Source: Candidatus Saccharimonadota bacterium (lineage in GTDB: Bacteria; Patescibacteriota; Saccharimonadia; Saccharimonadales; Saccharimonadaceae). From it: a stretch of DNA of 9,513 nucleotides. The stretch's first letter is position 1, and the number at the start of each line of letters is the position of its first letter. This document shows, piece by piece, positions 1-7,317 of the stretch. The stretch is taken from assembly GCA_017421685.1 (NCBI GenBank), contig JAFOHW010000008.1, positions 1 through 9,513 of the forward strand, written 5' to 3'. The position numbers and the translations under genes were made by a program. The notes beneath the pieces were generated by a model. It was not told the DNA's origin, made no database searches, and saw only the letters and a list, made by a program, of their open reading frames with translations.

Positions 1-1
1 C

Positions 2-1021
2 AAGAAGTGGGATTCTTTGGATGTCGCCTTCAAAGAGGCGAAGGCGATTTTCGAGAAGGAAGGATTTATCAACGAGGCTCATCCGCTGGATGGCATTTTG
101 GTTCGCGTTGTGGCTGCTGGAAAGTATTTCTCGAAACATCATATTGTCGATGAACAGACTTTCAAGGAGCTGGAAAAGGTTCAAGTAACTAATCCGTTGC
201 ATGTTCCTGGAACTCTTCGCGGAATCAAGAACGCGAAAGAAACTTTCAAAGATGTGCCAGTTCTTATCATGTCAGACTCGGAAGCTTTGGTTGATGAGTC
301 TAGGCGTGATATGGAATATGCTTTACCAAAAGACGTCATCGAAGAGTTCGATCTTGGGCGTTGGGGTGCACATGGGGCTTCCTATGGATATATGATGGAT
401 AGAATTCCTGAGCTTGGCCTGATGAAGAAGAAGATGGTTATTTGCCATCTTGGTTCTGGGTGTTCGGTCACGGCGTTGATTGATGGGAAACCGGCCTATA
501 CTTCAATGGGAGAAACTCCGCTCGAAGGTTTGATGTCTTCGACGAGAACTGGTTCGATTGACCCGACGATTGGAGCTTTGCTAGGTGATAAATTTGGAGC
601 CTCTGAGGCTATCAAGGTCATGAACAAAGAGTCTGGCCTTTTGGCTATGGCTGGTTCGAATGACATGCGTGAAATTATTGCGGGAGTTGAGGAAGACAAG
701 GAGGGTTCTATTTCGGCCTACAACCTCTTTGTCGACGGCGTTGCTGGTAAGATTGGGGAATTTTCTGCGAAAATGGGCGGGATTGATGCGATTGTGTTCA
801 CGGCGACGATCGGTGAGAGATCGATTCCGGTTCGAAATTCGATTGTCTCGAAGCTCGAGTTCATGGGGTTCAAGATCAAGAATGATGTCGACTTCGATAA
901 GTCTAAGGGGTATGTCAATATTGCGGATGACGGATCGAAGCCGATCTATATCATTCCGACTAATGAGGCTGCCTATATGATCAAGTCGGCTGGAAAACTG
1001 CTAGACGAAAACTCCAAGTAG
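2..1021 (+). CDS. ackA: Acetate kinase, divergent (5' end outside window)
   Basis: Acetate/propionate-family kinase, an ASKHA-fold enzyme that interconverts acetyl phosphate + ADP and acetate + ATP in the cytoplasm, giving substrate-level ATP in fermenters. The reading frame is open to the window edge: five codons precede the TTG at 17, so that TTG is not a start. About 339 of the usual ~400 residues are visible; the N-terminal phosphate-1 region is missing. Matching the family (Methanosarcina thermophila numbering, from memory), the catalytic residues are kept: Arg91 (codon 104-106), His123 in PLH (200-202), Asp148 (275-277), His180 in AHG (371-373), His208 in CHLGSG (446-448), Arg241 in STRTG (545-547) and Glu384 in PTNE (965-967). 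The surroundings differ from textbook enzymes: RVVHGG is RVVAAG, HLGNGAS is HLGSGCS, FHGTSH is AHGASY, FTAGIGE is FTATIGE. Codons favour TTC, AAG and ATC more than downstream genes do, as in well-expressed genes. It is closed by its own terminator. Confidence 0.9.
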   Translation, partial: KKWDSLDVAFKEAKAIFEKEGFINEAHPLDGILVRVVAAGKYFSKHHIVDEQTFKELEKVQVTNPLHVPGTLRGIKNAKETFKDVPVLIMSDSEALVDESRRDMEYALPKDVIEEFDLGRWGAHGASYGYMMDRIPELGLMKKKMVICHLGSGCSVTALIDGKPAYTSMGETPLEGLMSSTRTGSIDPTIGALLGDKFGASEAIKVMNKESGLLAMAGSNDMREIIAGVEEDKEGSISAYNLFVDGVAGKIGEFSAKMGGIDAIVFTATIGERSIPVRNSIVSKLEFMGFKIKNDVDFDKSKGYVNIADDGSKPIYIIPTNEAAYMIKSAGKLLDENSK

Positions 1022-1038
1022 CGACTAATCTTCCCCTT

Positions 1039-1071
1039 AAGACCACCAAGAAAGTTTTGGTGGTCTTTTTT
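1039..1071 (+). terminator. Intrinsic terminator after ackA
   Basis: A perfect 11-bp inverted repeat (1039-1049 AAGACCACCAA with 1057-1067 TTGGTGGTCTT) encloses a 7-nt loop and runs into six T residues at 1066-1071. It starts 18 nt after the ackA stop codon. There is no A-run on its upstream side, so it should work only for rightward transcription. Confidence 0.93.
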
Positions 1072-1098
1072 GATTATGGATTAAATTTATGCTATTAT
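1070..1098 (+). promoter_or_regulatory. Promoter of the secretion operon, extended -10, likely leaderless
   Basis: A -35 like TTGATT (1070-1075) and a -10 TATTAT (1093-1098) are separated by exactly 17 bp, and the -10 carries the extended TG motif at 1090-1091. The -35 overlaps the last T residues of the ackA terminator. Initiation about 7 nt past the -10 falls at 1105-1107, on or within 2 nt of the ATG at 1107. No Shine-Dalgarno sequence is present there. The assignment rests on sequence match only. Confidence 0.7.
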
Positions 1099-1106
1099 AT
1101 ATGTAT

Positions 1107-2018
1107 ATGGCTCGATATAAAGTCCCTCAAGATGTTGAGGCCGACGATAAGCTCTTAGGCCCGTTTAGTTTTAGGCAGTTTGTCTATCTTTTGATTGCTG
1201 GTGGTTTAATTGCGCTTTCGGTTGGACTTTTTCAAATTTTTCCATTGCTCATTATTATCCCATTGCCATTTATTTTATTATTTGGGGCTTTAGCTTTGCC
1301 TTTGAAAAAAGATCAGCCAATGGAAACGTATTTAGCTGCACTGGTTTCGTACTACACGAAACCGAGAAGGCGACTTTGGACTCCAGGTCAGAGAGAATCG
1401 ACAATTCGGATTACGGCGCCGAAGATTGTAGAGGAAGAACGTACACGAGCAATCACGGGTGAGGAAGCAACGCATAGATTGTCATTTTTGGCGGATATTG
1501 TTGATACGGAAGGATATGCTATAAAGGGGGCCGGAGTTAATCAGCTTCGAGATGATTTTGTGGCGGAAACTAATACTACTAATGATATGTTTGAAACTAG
1601 TCATTTTGATGATCTAGGGGATACGATTGTAAGAGATGAAAATCAAAGACATAAAGAAGTGATTGAGGAGATGAAGAAAACAATTGAAGAGAATGAAAAG
1701 ATTAGTAGTGGGCATGGAGCTAGAATTATGGGGCATACAGAGTTAAATTATGAAAAGCCAGAATTAGAATCGGATGTCGTAATTAAGCCTGAGCCAGTCT
1801 ATCAACCAATGGCTCGAGCAGTAGTAAAGTCGGGGGTTGTGGAAAACACTAAAAGCGAGAATGAGGAAAAAACTGAAAATAGCGAGACAGTAGCGCCGAA
1901 ACCTAGTATAATAGAATTAGCTAATAATGATGATTTTTCAGTCGCGACTATAGCAAAAGAGGCTAACCGAATAAAGCAAAAGGAAGAGGAGGGCGAGATT
2001 TTTATATCGCTACATTAA
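1107..2018 (+). CDS. PrgI-family type IV secretion membrane protein with long C-terminal tail
   Basis: PrgI-like inner-membrane subunit, thought to play the VirB3 role beside the VirB4 ATPase in type IV secretion systems of monoderm-type bacteria. The 303-residue protein opens with the family's typical start, MARYKVPQDVE, then LLGPFSFRQF and two hydrophobic helices at about 24-45 and 47-66, followed by a basic PRRRLW segment near 86-91. PrgI proteins are usually little over 100 residues; here about 200 more follow, glutamate-rich and poor in hydrophobics, ending in a denser stretch at about 267-303 (SIIELANNDDFSVATIAKEA, then EIFISLH at the very end). There are no cysteines. The ATG at 1107 is preferred over ATGs at 1089 and 1101, because the upstream ones fall inside or just after the -10 box and the family N-terminus starts with MARYKVPQ. 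First gene of the operon; the next gene starts 3 nt after its stop. Confidence 0.85.
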   Translation: MARYKVPQDVEADDKLLGPFSFRQFVYLLIAGGLIALSVGLFQIFPLLIIIPLPFILLFGALALPLKKDQPMETYLAALVSYYTKPRRRLWTPGQRESTIRITAPKIVEEERTRAITGEEATHRLSFLADIVDTEGYAIKGAGVNQLRDDFVAETNTTNDMFETSHFDDLGDTIVRDENQRHKEVIEEMKKTIEENEKISSGHGARIMGHTELNYEKPELESDVVIKPEPVYQPMARAVVKSGVVENTKSENEEKTENSETVAPKPSIIELANNDDFSVATIAKEANRIKQKEEEGEIFISLH

Positions 2019-2021
2019 GAA

Positions 2022-2909
2022 ATGAATCCACAACAGAATATAAACAGTGATCAAAATGTAATGAACCAAGGAATTCCTCAGATGGCTCCTCAGGGGGCTC
2101 CTCAGGTTATTATGCCAAATCAGGCTCAACAGGTAGAGCAGAATCCGAATATTGCCGAAATGGGGTCAACGGCCATGTTTGCGACCCAGGCGTCGCCGAT
2201 TTCTCCGACGAAAGAGGCGCCATTTTCGACGCAAGCGACATTATTAATTTCTGAGCTTAGAGATAATGTCGTGATTATGAAAGATGGCTCTTTTAGGGCT
2301 GTGGTAGCATGTAAGTCAGTTAACTTTGATTTAATGTCAGATATGGAGCGAGATGGTGTTGAATATTCATATCAGAATTTCTTAAATTCCCTGAATTTCA
2401 ATATTCAAATTTTAGTTCGTTCGCAAAGAGTCGATATTGGTCCATATATCGAGAAGTTAAGCGAAATTAGGCGTAATAATGACAATATGCTTCTTGGAGT
2501 CTTGATGGACGATTATATCAATTTTATTGACGTTTTGTCTCAAGAAGCGAATATTATGGATAAGTCGTTCTTTATTGTGATTCCGTATTATTCTTCTCCT
2601 GATGCGGAAAAAGTTATACAGCAGACAAAGAATTTCTTTAAGTCATTTTCAAGAAATAGGCCTCCAGAGATAACGAAGATTGATCGGGCGACTTACGATA
2701 AGGCGTTAGTTGAGTTGACGAACCGAGTTGATTCGGTTATGTCTGGTTTGTTCCAGATTGGGGTTCGATCGGTTAGGCTAAATACAAAAGAATTAGCAGA
2801 ACTTTATTATAACTTTAATAATCCAGATACGGCGGTTAGGGAACCGTTGGTTGATTTTTCAAAACTTGCGACTATGTATGTAAGGAAGGGAGAGAAAGAT
2901 AATGGCTAA
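2022..2909 (+). CDS. TraC-like protein, VirB4 N-domain type
   Basis: Probable cytoplasmic or membrane-associated partner of the VirB4 ATPase. The first ~70 of 295 residues are rich in Gln, Pro, Asn and Met, probably disordered, with a short repeat (MAPQGAPQ region, 20-28). From about 75 to 285 the pattern resembles the N-terminal domain of VirB4/TraC/TrbE ATPases: VIMKDGSFRAVVAC (84-97), NFDLMSD, YQNFLNSLNFNIQILV (117-132), then VDIGPYI (137-143). No Walker A or B motif is present, so it is not an ATPase. In this lineage the VirB4 N-terminal-type domain thus seems to exist also as a separate polypeptide; the neighbouring VirB4 still carries its own N-terminal region. There is no clear Shine-Dalgarno sequence before the ATG, which lies 3 nt after the previous stop, so translational coupling is likely. 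It overlaps virB4 by 8 nt. The family assignment comes from pattern and context, with no search behind it. Confidence 0.75.
   Translation: MNPQQNINSDQNVMNQGIPQMAPQGAPQVIMPNQAQQVEQNPNIAEMGSTAMFATQASPISPTKEAPFSTQATLLISELRDNVVIMKDGSFRAVVACKSVNFDLMSDMERDGVEYSYQNFLNSLNFNIQILVRSQRVDIGPYIEKLSEIRRNNDNMLLGVLMDDYINFIDVLSQEANIMDKSFFIVIPYYSSPDAEKVIQQTKNFFKSFSRNRPPEITKIDRATYDKALVELTNRVDSVMSGLFQIGVRSVRLNTKELAELYYNFNNPDTAVREPLVDFSKLATMYVRKGEKDNG
2888..2894 (+). promoter_or_regulatory. Ribosome binding site of virB4
   Basis: The purine-rich stretch GGGAGAG lies 7 nt before the ATG at 2902, inside the end of the preceding gene. It supports that ATG as the virB4 start and shows that internal genes of this operon use Shine-Dalgarno initiation, unlike its first gene. 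Confidence 0.75.
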
Positions 2910-4722
2910 AAAGAGACAATTAACTCCAGCTGAAATTGCGGCACAAAACGAGGCGATGGAAAATGCACAGATCCAGAAGGCTTTTGAACAGGGAACGAAT
3001 ACTTTAAGAGATTTAATTTCGCCATCAGCAATTGAAATTCATTCGGACTATTTTAGGCTTGGGAATAAATATGGTAGAACACTTTATGTTTATGGATATC
3101 CAAGGTCTATTTATACGGGATGGCTCTCGCCAATTATTAATATTGATGAAGTTTTAGACGTTTCGATGTATGTTTATCCGGTAGAATCGGCGGTTGTAAT
3201 GAAAAACCTAAGGACAAAGGCGACTCAGCTCCAAGCATCGATGAATATTAATGCAGAAAAAGGTCGTATTAGAGATCCGGAGTTAGAGGCGCAATATACA
3301 GATACAGAAGAGTTACGCGATCAGATCCAGACTGGAGCGGAGAAATTTTTCCGATTTGGGCTTTATGTTACACTTTGGGCAGATTCTTTGGATGAGCTAC
3401 GTTTTGTACAGCAGAAGATTGAGACAATTTTTGGACAACAGATGATCTTTACTAAAGTCGCTAATTCTCAACAAGAACAGGGACTAAATTCAGTAATGCC
3501 ACAGTGTAATGATCAGTTACAAATTCGACGGAATATGAACACGGGAGCAATTTCGACTTCTTTCCCGTTCACTTCGGCTGATTTAACTCAGGATAAGGGG
3601 ATTTTGTATGGTATCAATATGCACAATAATGGACTGGTGATCTTTGATAGGTTTAGTTTAGAAAATGCAAATATGGTAGTATTTGCGAAGTCTGGGGCTG
3701 GGAAATCGTTCACGGTCAAGTTGGAAGCTTTACGTTCGATGATGGTCGGATCGGAAATCTTAATTATTGATCCGGAGAACGAATATCAGAAGCTTTGCGA
3801 TGCGGTCGGGGGTTCATATATTAGGTTATCATTAAATTCAGATGTAAGAATTAATCCGTTTGATTTGCCGAAGGTAATTGATTCTGAGGATGCAGGAGAC
3901 GCTTTAAGGGCGAATTTGGTTACTTTGCACGGATTGTTTAGGCTAATGCTAGGAGGGAATCAAATTTCGGCAGGAGGGCAGGTTGTTCCGGCTTTAACTG
4001 CGAATGAGGAAGCAGATTTAGATCAAGCTTTAATTGATACTTATGCAAGGGTTGGGATTACGTCTGATCCATTGACGCATCAATCTACTCCGCCTACAAT
4101 TGCGAATTTATATGATACGTTGTTACATATGGGTGGTTCGGGACCACAGTTGGCACAGAGGCTGAGAAAATATACGACGGGGACTTTTGCGGGAATTTTC
4201 TCACAACAATCAAACATTGATATTAATAATCAAATGGTCGTCTTTAATATTCGAGATCTAGAAGATGAGTTAAGGCCGGTTGCAATGTATATTGTGTTGT
4301 CGCATATTTGGAATATTGTACGAGCAGAACAGAAGAAAAGACTTTTGATTGTAGACGAGGCTTGGCAATTAATGAGATATGAAGATTCGGCGAACTTCTT
4401 GTTTAGTTTGGCGAAGAGGGCGCGTAAATATTATTTAGGTCTCACAACGGTCACGCAAGATGTCGAAGATTTTATGAGCTCAAAGATGGGCAGAGCGATT
4501 GTCGGAAACTCGTCGATGCAGTTATTGTTAAAACAATCAGTTTCAGCGGTAGATGTTTTAGCAGATGTATTTAAATTAACTGAAGAGGAAAGACGAAGGC
4601 TGTCGAATTTTCCAGTAGGGCAAGGACTATTCTTTGCGGGGCAGAACCATGTTCATATTCAAATTATTGCGTCAGAGACAGAAGAGGGATTGATTACGAC
4701 AAACCCTGGAGGAAGTAGGTGA
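2902..4722 (+). CDS. virB4: VirB4-family type IV secretion ATPase
   Basis: Hexameric AAA+-like motor of type IV secretion and conjugation systems, docked on the cytoplasmic face and powering substrate transfer or pilus assembly. Of 606 residues, about 40-250 form the VirB4 N-terminal domain (GWLSPIINIDEV at 73-84), and about 235-600 form the ATPase. Walker A is AKSGAGKSF at 262-270 with Lys268 (codon 3703-3705); Walker B is LLIVDEAW at 481-488 with Asp485 and Glu486. IIDPENEY (288-295), TVTQDVEDF (515-523) and GNSSMQLLLKQS (535-546) match other conserved VirB4/HerA-FtsK motifs. The length suits compact VirB4 proteins of Gram-positive type; classical proteobacterial ones are nearer 800. The gene appears intact, overlaps its upstream neighbour by 8 nt and the downstream gene by 4 nt (GTGA), and ends in TGA, which shows that TGA is a stop here. 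No coupling protein (VirD4) or relaxase is in the window, so DNA transfer cannot be inferred. Confidence 0.95.
   Translation: MAKKRQLTPAEIAAQNEAMENAQIQKAFEQGTNTLRDLISPSAIEIHSDYFRLGNKYGRTLYVYGYPRSIYTGWLSPIINIDEVLDVSMYVYPVESAVVMKNLRTKATQLQASMNINAEKGRIRDPELEAQYTDTEELRDQIQTGAEKFFRFGLYVTLWADSLDELRFVQQKIETIFGQQMIFTKVANSQQEQGLNSVMPQCNDQLQIRRNMNTGAISTSFPFTSADLTQDKGILYGINMHNNGLVIFDRFSLENANMVVFAKSGAGKSFTVKLEALRSMMVGSEILIIDPENEYQKLCDAVGGSYIRLSLNSDVRINPFDLPKVIDSEDAGDALRANLVTLHGLFRLMLGGNQISAGGQVVPALTANEEADLDQALIDTYARVGITSDPLTHQSTPPTIANLYDTLLHMGGSGPQLAQRLRKYTTGTFAGIFSQQSNIDINNQMVVFNIRDLEDELRPVAMYIVLSHIWNIVRAEQKKRLLIVDEAWQLMRYEDSANFLFSLAKRARKYYLGLTTVTQDVEDFMSSKMGRAIVGNSSMQLLLKQSVSAVDVLADVFKLTEEERRRLSNFPVGQGLFFAGQNHVHIQIIASETEEGLITTNPGGSR
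4708..4715 (+). promoter_or_regulatory. Ribosome binding site deciding the GTG start at 4719
   Basis: GGAGGAAG, the best Shine-Dalgarno match in the window, has its GGAGG core ending 6 nt before the GTG at 4719. This supports a non-ATG start within the GTGA overlap with the virB4 stop. Confidence 0.85.
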
Positions 4723-5321
4723 CAAAAAAACAACTAGCGTTAATTGGCTTTGTCGCTGTAGATGTGATAATTCTAGTCGTCTTTTTTACGCTTTATTTTT
4801 TGAATGCTACTAAAACGGCGGTTTTGGATATTCTAGTTGCGCCAATAAACGCGACAGTTTTAATAGACGGGGAGATTTATTCACAAGGGACTTATAAAAC
4901 CTATCCTGGAGAAACGACGGCAGTTATATCAGCAGAAGGATTTAAAGATAAAGTTATAAATTTAAATTTAAGTTCTGAAGAAACAAATAAAATCTATGAA
5001 TTTTTAGTGCCAGAAGAAGGAAACCTGAATTATTATGCAAAGAATGATGATGATGTAGAGATTTTGAAGAAAATTGGGGGAGATGAGGCGGAAAAAATAT
5101 CAAAAGTTGTTTCGATAAAGAACGTGTTGCCGATTATTGAATATAAATATGGTGGCTTAAATGGGAATTCTTACGAAATTGTAATTGACCAGGATTTTAA
5201 TTGTGAAGAATTATTTTGCTTAATGGTTACTGGGACTAATGATAAGGACGAAATCGATAGTTTAGTTAAAAGCAAAGGATATAATCCGATGGATTATAAA
5301 ATAAGATATGGAACGAATTAA
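4719..5321 (+). CDS. Membrane-anchored PEGA-domain protein
   Basis: A 200-residue protein with one N-terminal membrane helix (about 7-29, after MTKK) and the rest probably outside the cell. Residues about 35-97 match a PEGA domain, a small beta domain common in bacterial surface proteins: ILVAPINATVLIDGEIY, then GTYKTYPGETTAVISAEGF. The part after about 130 is unrecognised and contains two closely spaced cysteines (Cys162 and Cys167, in NCEELFC), flanked by a strand-like YEIVID and a helix-like DEIDSLVKSKGY. This layout resembles the C-terminus of the operon's last protein. Its place between the VirB4 motor and the wall hydrolase suggests an envelope-spanning or scaffold part of the machine; that is inferred from context. 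The GTG start is supported by a strong ribosome binding site. It overlaps the next gene by 14 nt. Confidence 0.8.
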   Translation: MTKKQLALIGFVAVDVIILVVFFTLYFLNATKTAVLDILVAPINATVLIDGEIYSQGTYKTYPGETTAVISAEGFKDKVINLNLSSEETNKIYEFLVPEEGNLNYYAKNDDDVEILKKIGGDEAEKISKVVSIKNVLPIIEYKYGGLNGNSYEIVIDQDFNCEELFCLMVTGTNDKDEIDSLVKSKGYNPMDYKIRYGTN

Positions 5322-7317
5322 AATAAGGATTGGGATTGTCGCTATTTTAATGCTTCTTTTTGGTTCTTATCCAGTGATGGCATTGTCAGAGTCGGATATG
5401 GATATTTATTCGCAGAATAATATATTATTTTACAATCCGGATAGTTGTGAAGATGTTGGTGGGACTTCAGTATATGATAATTTAGTGATTGGTGAGACTA
5501 GAGATGAAAGATTGAAGTCGGTAGTTGAATCTTATGGACTTTTGGCGATGGATTTACAGCGAGAATGGGGGACACCGTGGGAAGTAGTTTTTGCACAGAT
5601 GGTAATAGAGTCTGGAGTTGGGACATCGACGAGTGGAATTAATGCGGGGGTTCAGGAAAATGGGTATTATAACTGGTTAGGGATGACTGGAAGCGGGGGA
5701 GAATTTAGCGTTGGAACGCCATACATTAGTTCTGTAGGTAGAAAATGGGCACAGTATGAAAGTATTGAAAATATGATAAAAGATTGGGCAGGGGAATATA
5801 TTGCAAGAAATGGATATTACGACAAAGCATTTTCAAACTTAAGTCCGAGTTCGTTTAATCTGAGAGGGTTTTTAAATGATTTTATTTTGGTATATGCCCC
5901 ACCGTCAGAAAACGATACCTCTGGATATATCACTCAGGTTGAGTCAATTATAAATGGAACAATCAATGATGTCAGAAAAGAAAAAGGATGGCCTTCTTCG
6001 GAAGAGTTGGCTAGAAAAGAAAATATCCCGATTGGGGGGAAGCATCCATTAGGGTCGGAAGGATCGAGTAGTTCGGAAGTTAACTCTGGAGGTTGCGCTA
6101 AATTAAGGAGTTCACCAGATTATAATAGTTCTGATTACAAGACGAAACTATCAAATTTGCATGATTTTAATCAGTTAAGTGGAACTTTTAATAATCATAA
6201 GATGTGTGGTGGGTATTCGTATGTGATGAAAGGAAGTGGTTGTGGGGTGATGTCACTTTATGCTGGGTATTATCTATTCTCCGGACAAGGACTCAATAAT
6301 GAAAAAGTCTTTGGGGAATTCTTGGACGCGTCAGAGAGTGACGGATATAATGTTTGTACGGCAGTTTCGGCGAAGAACTTTGGGAGTAATTTAAATGCTT
6401 ATACACAAATATCGGGAGAAATGTTGTTTAATGATGCTTCTTATACTGGGGATAAGTGGGAAGAATTAGTTTCGGAATTAGAAAAGGGAAATAAGGTCGA
6501 GATTTTGGTAAGAAAATCAGATGGATCGTATTTCCCGCAGAGCGCACACTATATGCTTCTTGACCATTATAATAAAGAGAAAGACATGATTTATCTATTT
6601 GACCCTTCGATGTATGCAGGAAAATTGGACAAATTAAAAGCGGATTTTGGGGCGAGCGATATTTCTTATGAAGGAGATGCGAAAAACGGCTTATATGTTA
6701 GTCGAAAAGCGATGGATTTAGCGGTTAAGCCGGACGAGGCTCTAGTTTTAACATATGATGGATGCTATAACGGAGGGGCGGATATTTGTCGAGATACTTC
6801 TAATGGGCTTTCGGCGGGAGGGATGACGTATGAGCAAGCAGTAAAATTCATCGAGAGTTATAAGAATGAGGCTGCGAAGGAGAAGCGAGGCAATTATGGG
6901 AGTGGATACTCAAACGGAAATGTAATCGGGAAAGGGTGGATTGCAGATGCAGGATGTTTTAGAGGCACATTAAATAACTGTGTTGCGTTTTCGCAGTGGT
7001 TTGTCAATAATTATACTTCGCTTGATCCGGGAATTGGAACGACTGATGGTTGGGGTTACGCTGATAAATTAATTAGAAATGGTTTAACTGATGGGGGGAA
7101 GGTTCCGAAGGCTTATGCGATTTTCAGTACAATTAGCTTTAATCATACTGGTGTCGTCTTAGGGATTAATGTCGAAAAAGATGAAATCTATATTGGGGAA
7201 GCATCGTGTAGCTATGCGTATCCGCCAAGTGTTCACACTAAGAAATTAAGTGAATTAACGAATGGTAATTATAAGTATGCTTATACTGATAGTAAGTTAA
7301 CCTTGGGGAATACGTAA
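5308..7317 (+). CDS. Secreted three-module peptidoglycan hydrolase (glucosaminidase, C39-like, CHAP)
   Basis: A 669-residue exported protein that probably cuts peptidoglycan at the glycan and peptide levels. Residues 1-25 are a signal peptide (hydrophobic core after ERIKIRIG, likely cleavage after VMA). Module 1, about 65-225, matches the FlgJ/LytG-type glucosaminidase family: FAQMVIESGVGTS with candidate catalytic Glu101 (codon 5608-5610), then YYNWLGMTGSGG. Module 2, about 280-480, looks like a C39-like papain-fold peptidase: GSGCGVMSLYAGYY with Cys312, SAHYMLLDHY with His414 and FDPS with Asp432. Module 3, about 535-660, matches CHAP: NNCVAFSQWFV with Cys558, FNHTGVVLGI with His613 and GEASC with Glu631. 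Serine- and glycine-rich linkers join them (about 240-262 and 497-540). Ten cysteines lie outside the signal peptide. Hydrolases in Gram-positive type IV loci (VirB1-like, PrgK, CwlT) usually carry one or two catalytic modules. The target, own or host wall, cannot be told from sequence. Stop abuts the next ATG. Confidence 0.85.
   Translation: MERIKIRIGIVAILMLLFGSYPVMALSESDMDIYSQNNILFYNPDSCEDVGGTSVYDNLVIGETRDERLKSVVESYGLLAMDLQREWGTPWEVVFAQMVIESGVGTSTSGINAGVQENGYYNWLGMTGSGGEFSVGTPYISSVGRKWAQYESIENMIKDWAGEYIARNGYYDKAFSNLSPSSFNLRGFLNDFILVYAPPSENDTSGYITQVESIINGTINDVRKEKGWPSSEELARKENIPIGGKHPLGSEGSSSSEVNSGGCAKLRSSPDYNSSDYKTKLSNLHDFNQLSGTFNNHKMCGGYSYVMKGSGCGVMSLYAGYYLFSGQGLNNEKVFGEFLDASESDGYNVCTAVSAKNFGSNLNAYTQISGEMLFNDASYTGDKWEELVSELEKGNKVEILVRKSDGSYFPQSAHYMLLDHYNKEKDMIYLFDPSMYAGKLDKLKADFGASDISYEGDAKNGLYVSRKAMDLAVKPDEALVLTYDGCYNGGADICRDTSNGLSAGGMTYEQAVKFIESYKNEAAKEKRGNYGSGYSNGNVIGKGWIADAGCFRGTLNNCVAFSQWFVNNYTSLDPGIGTTDGWGYADKLIRNGLTDGGKVPKAYAIFSTISFNHTGVVLGINVEKDEIYIGEASCSYAYPPSVHTKKLSELTNGNYKYAYTDSKLTLGNT

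Noticed and set aside
17..19. TTG as the start of the acetate kinase gene
   Set aside because: The frame is open upstream to the window edge and the family's N-terminal region is missing, so the true start is outside the window.
496..918. Antisense and alternate-frame open frames over ackA (496-699 and 718-918 minus, 201-395 and 660-980 plus)
   Set aside because: They overlap a clear conserved enzyme, show no domain-like sequence and have no ribosome binding sites; they are shadows of the ackA frame.
1089..1106. ATG at 1089 or 1101 as start of the PrgI-family gene
   Set aside because: They fall within or right after the -10 box and add MLLYMY before the family's normal MARYKVPQ start.
2060..2115. 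Short CTCCTCAGG repeats as a regulatory or mobile repeat
   Set aside because: They are in frame and encode the low-complexity Pro/Gln N-terminus of the TraC-like protein.
4720..4722. TGA read as glycine (Gracilibacteria/Absconditabacteria code)
   Set aside because: TGA ends virB4 at the family's usual end, with a ribosome binding site and GTG start overlapping it; the major genes have no in-frame TGA.
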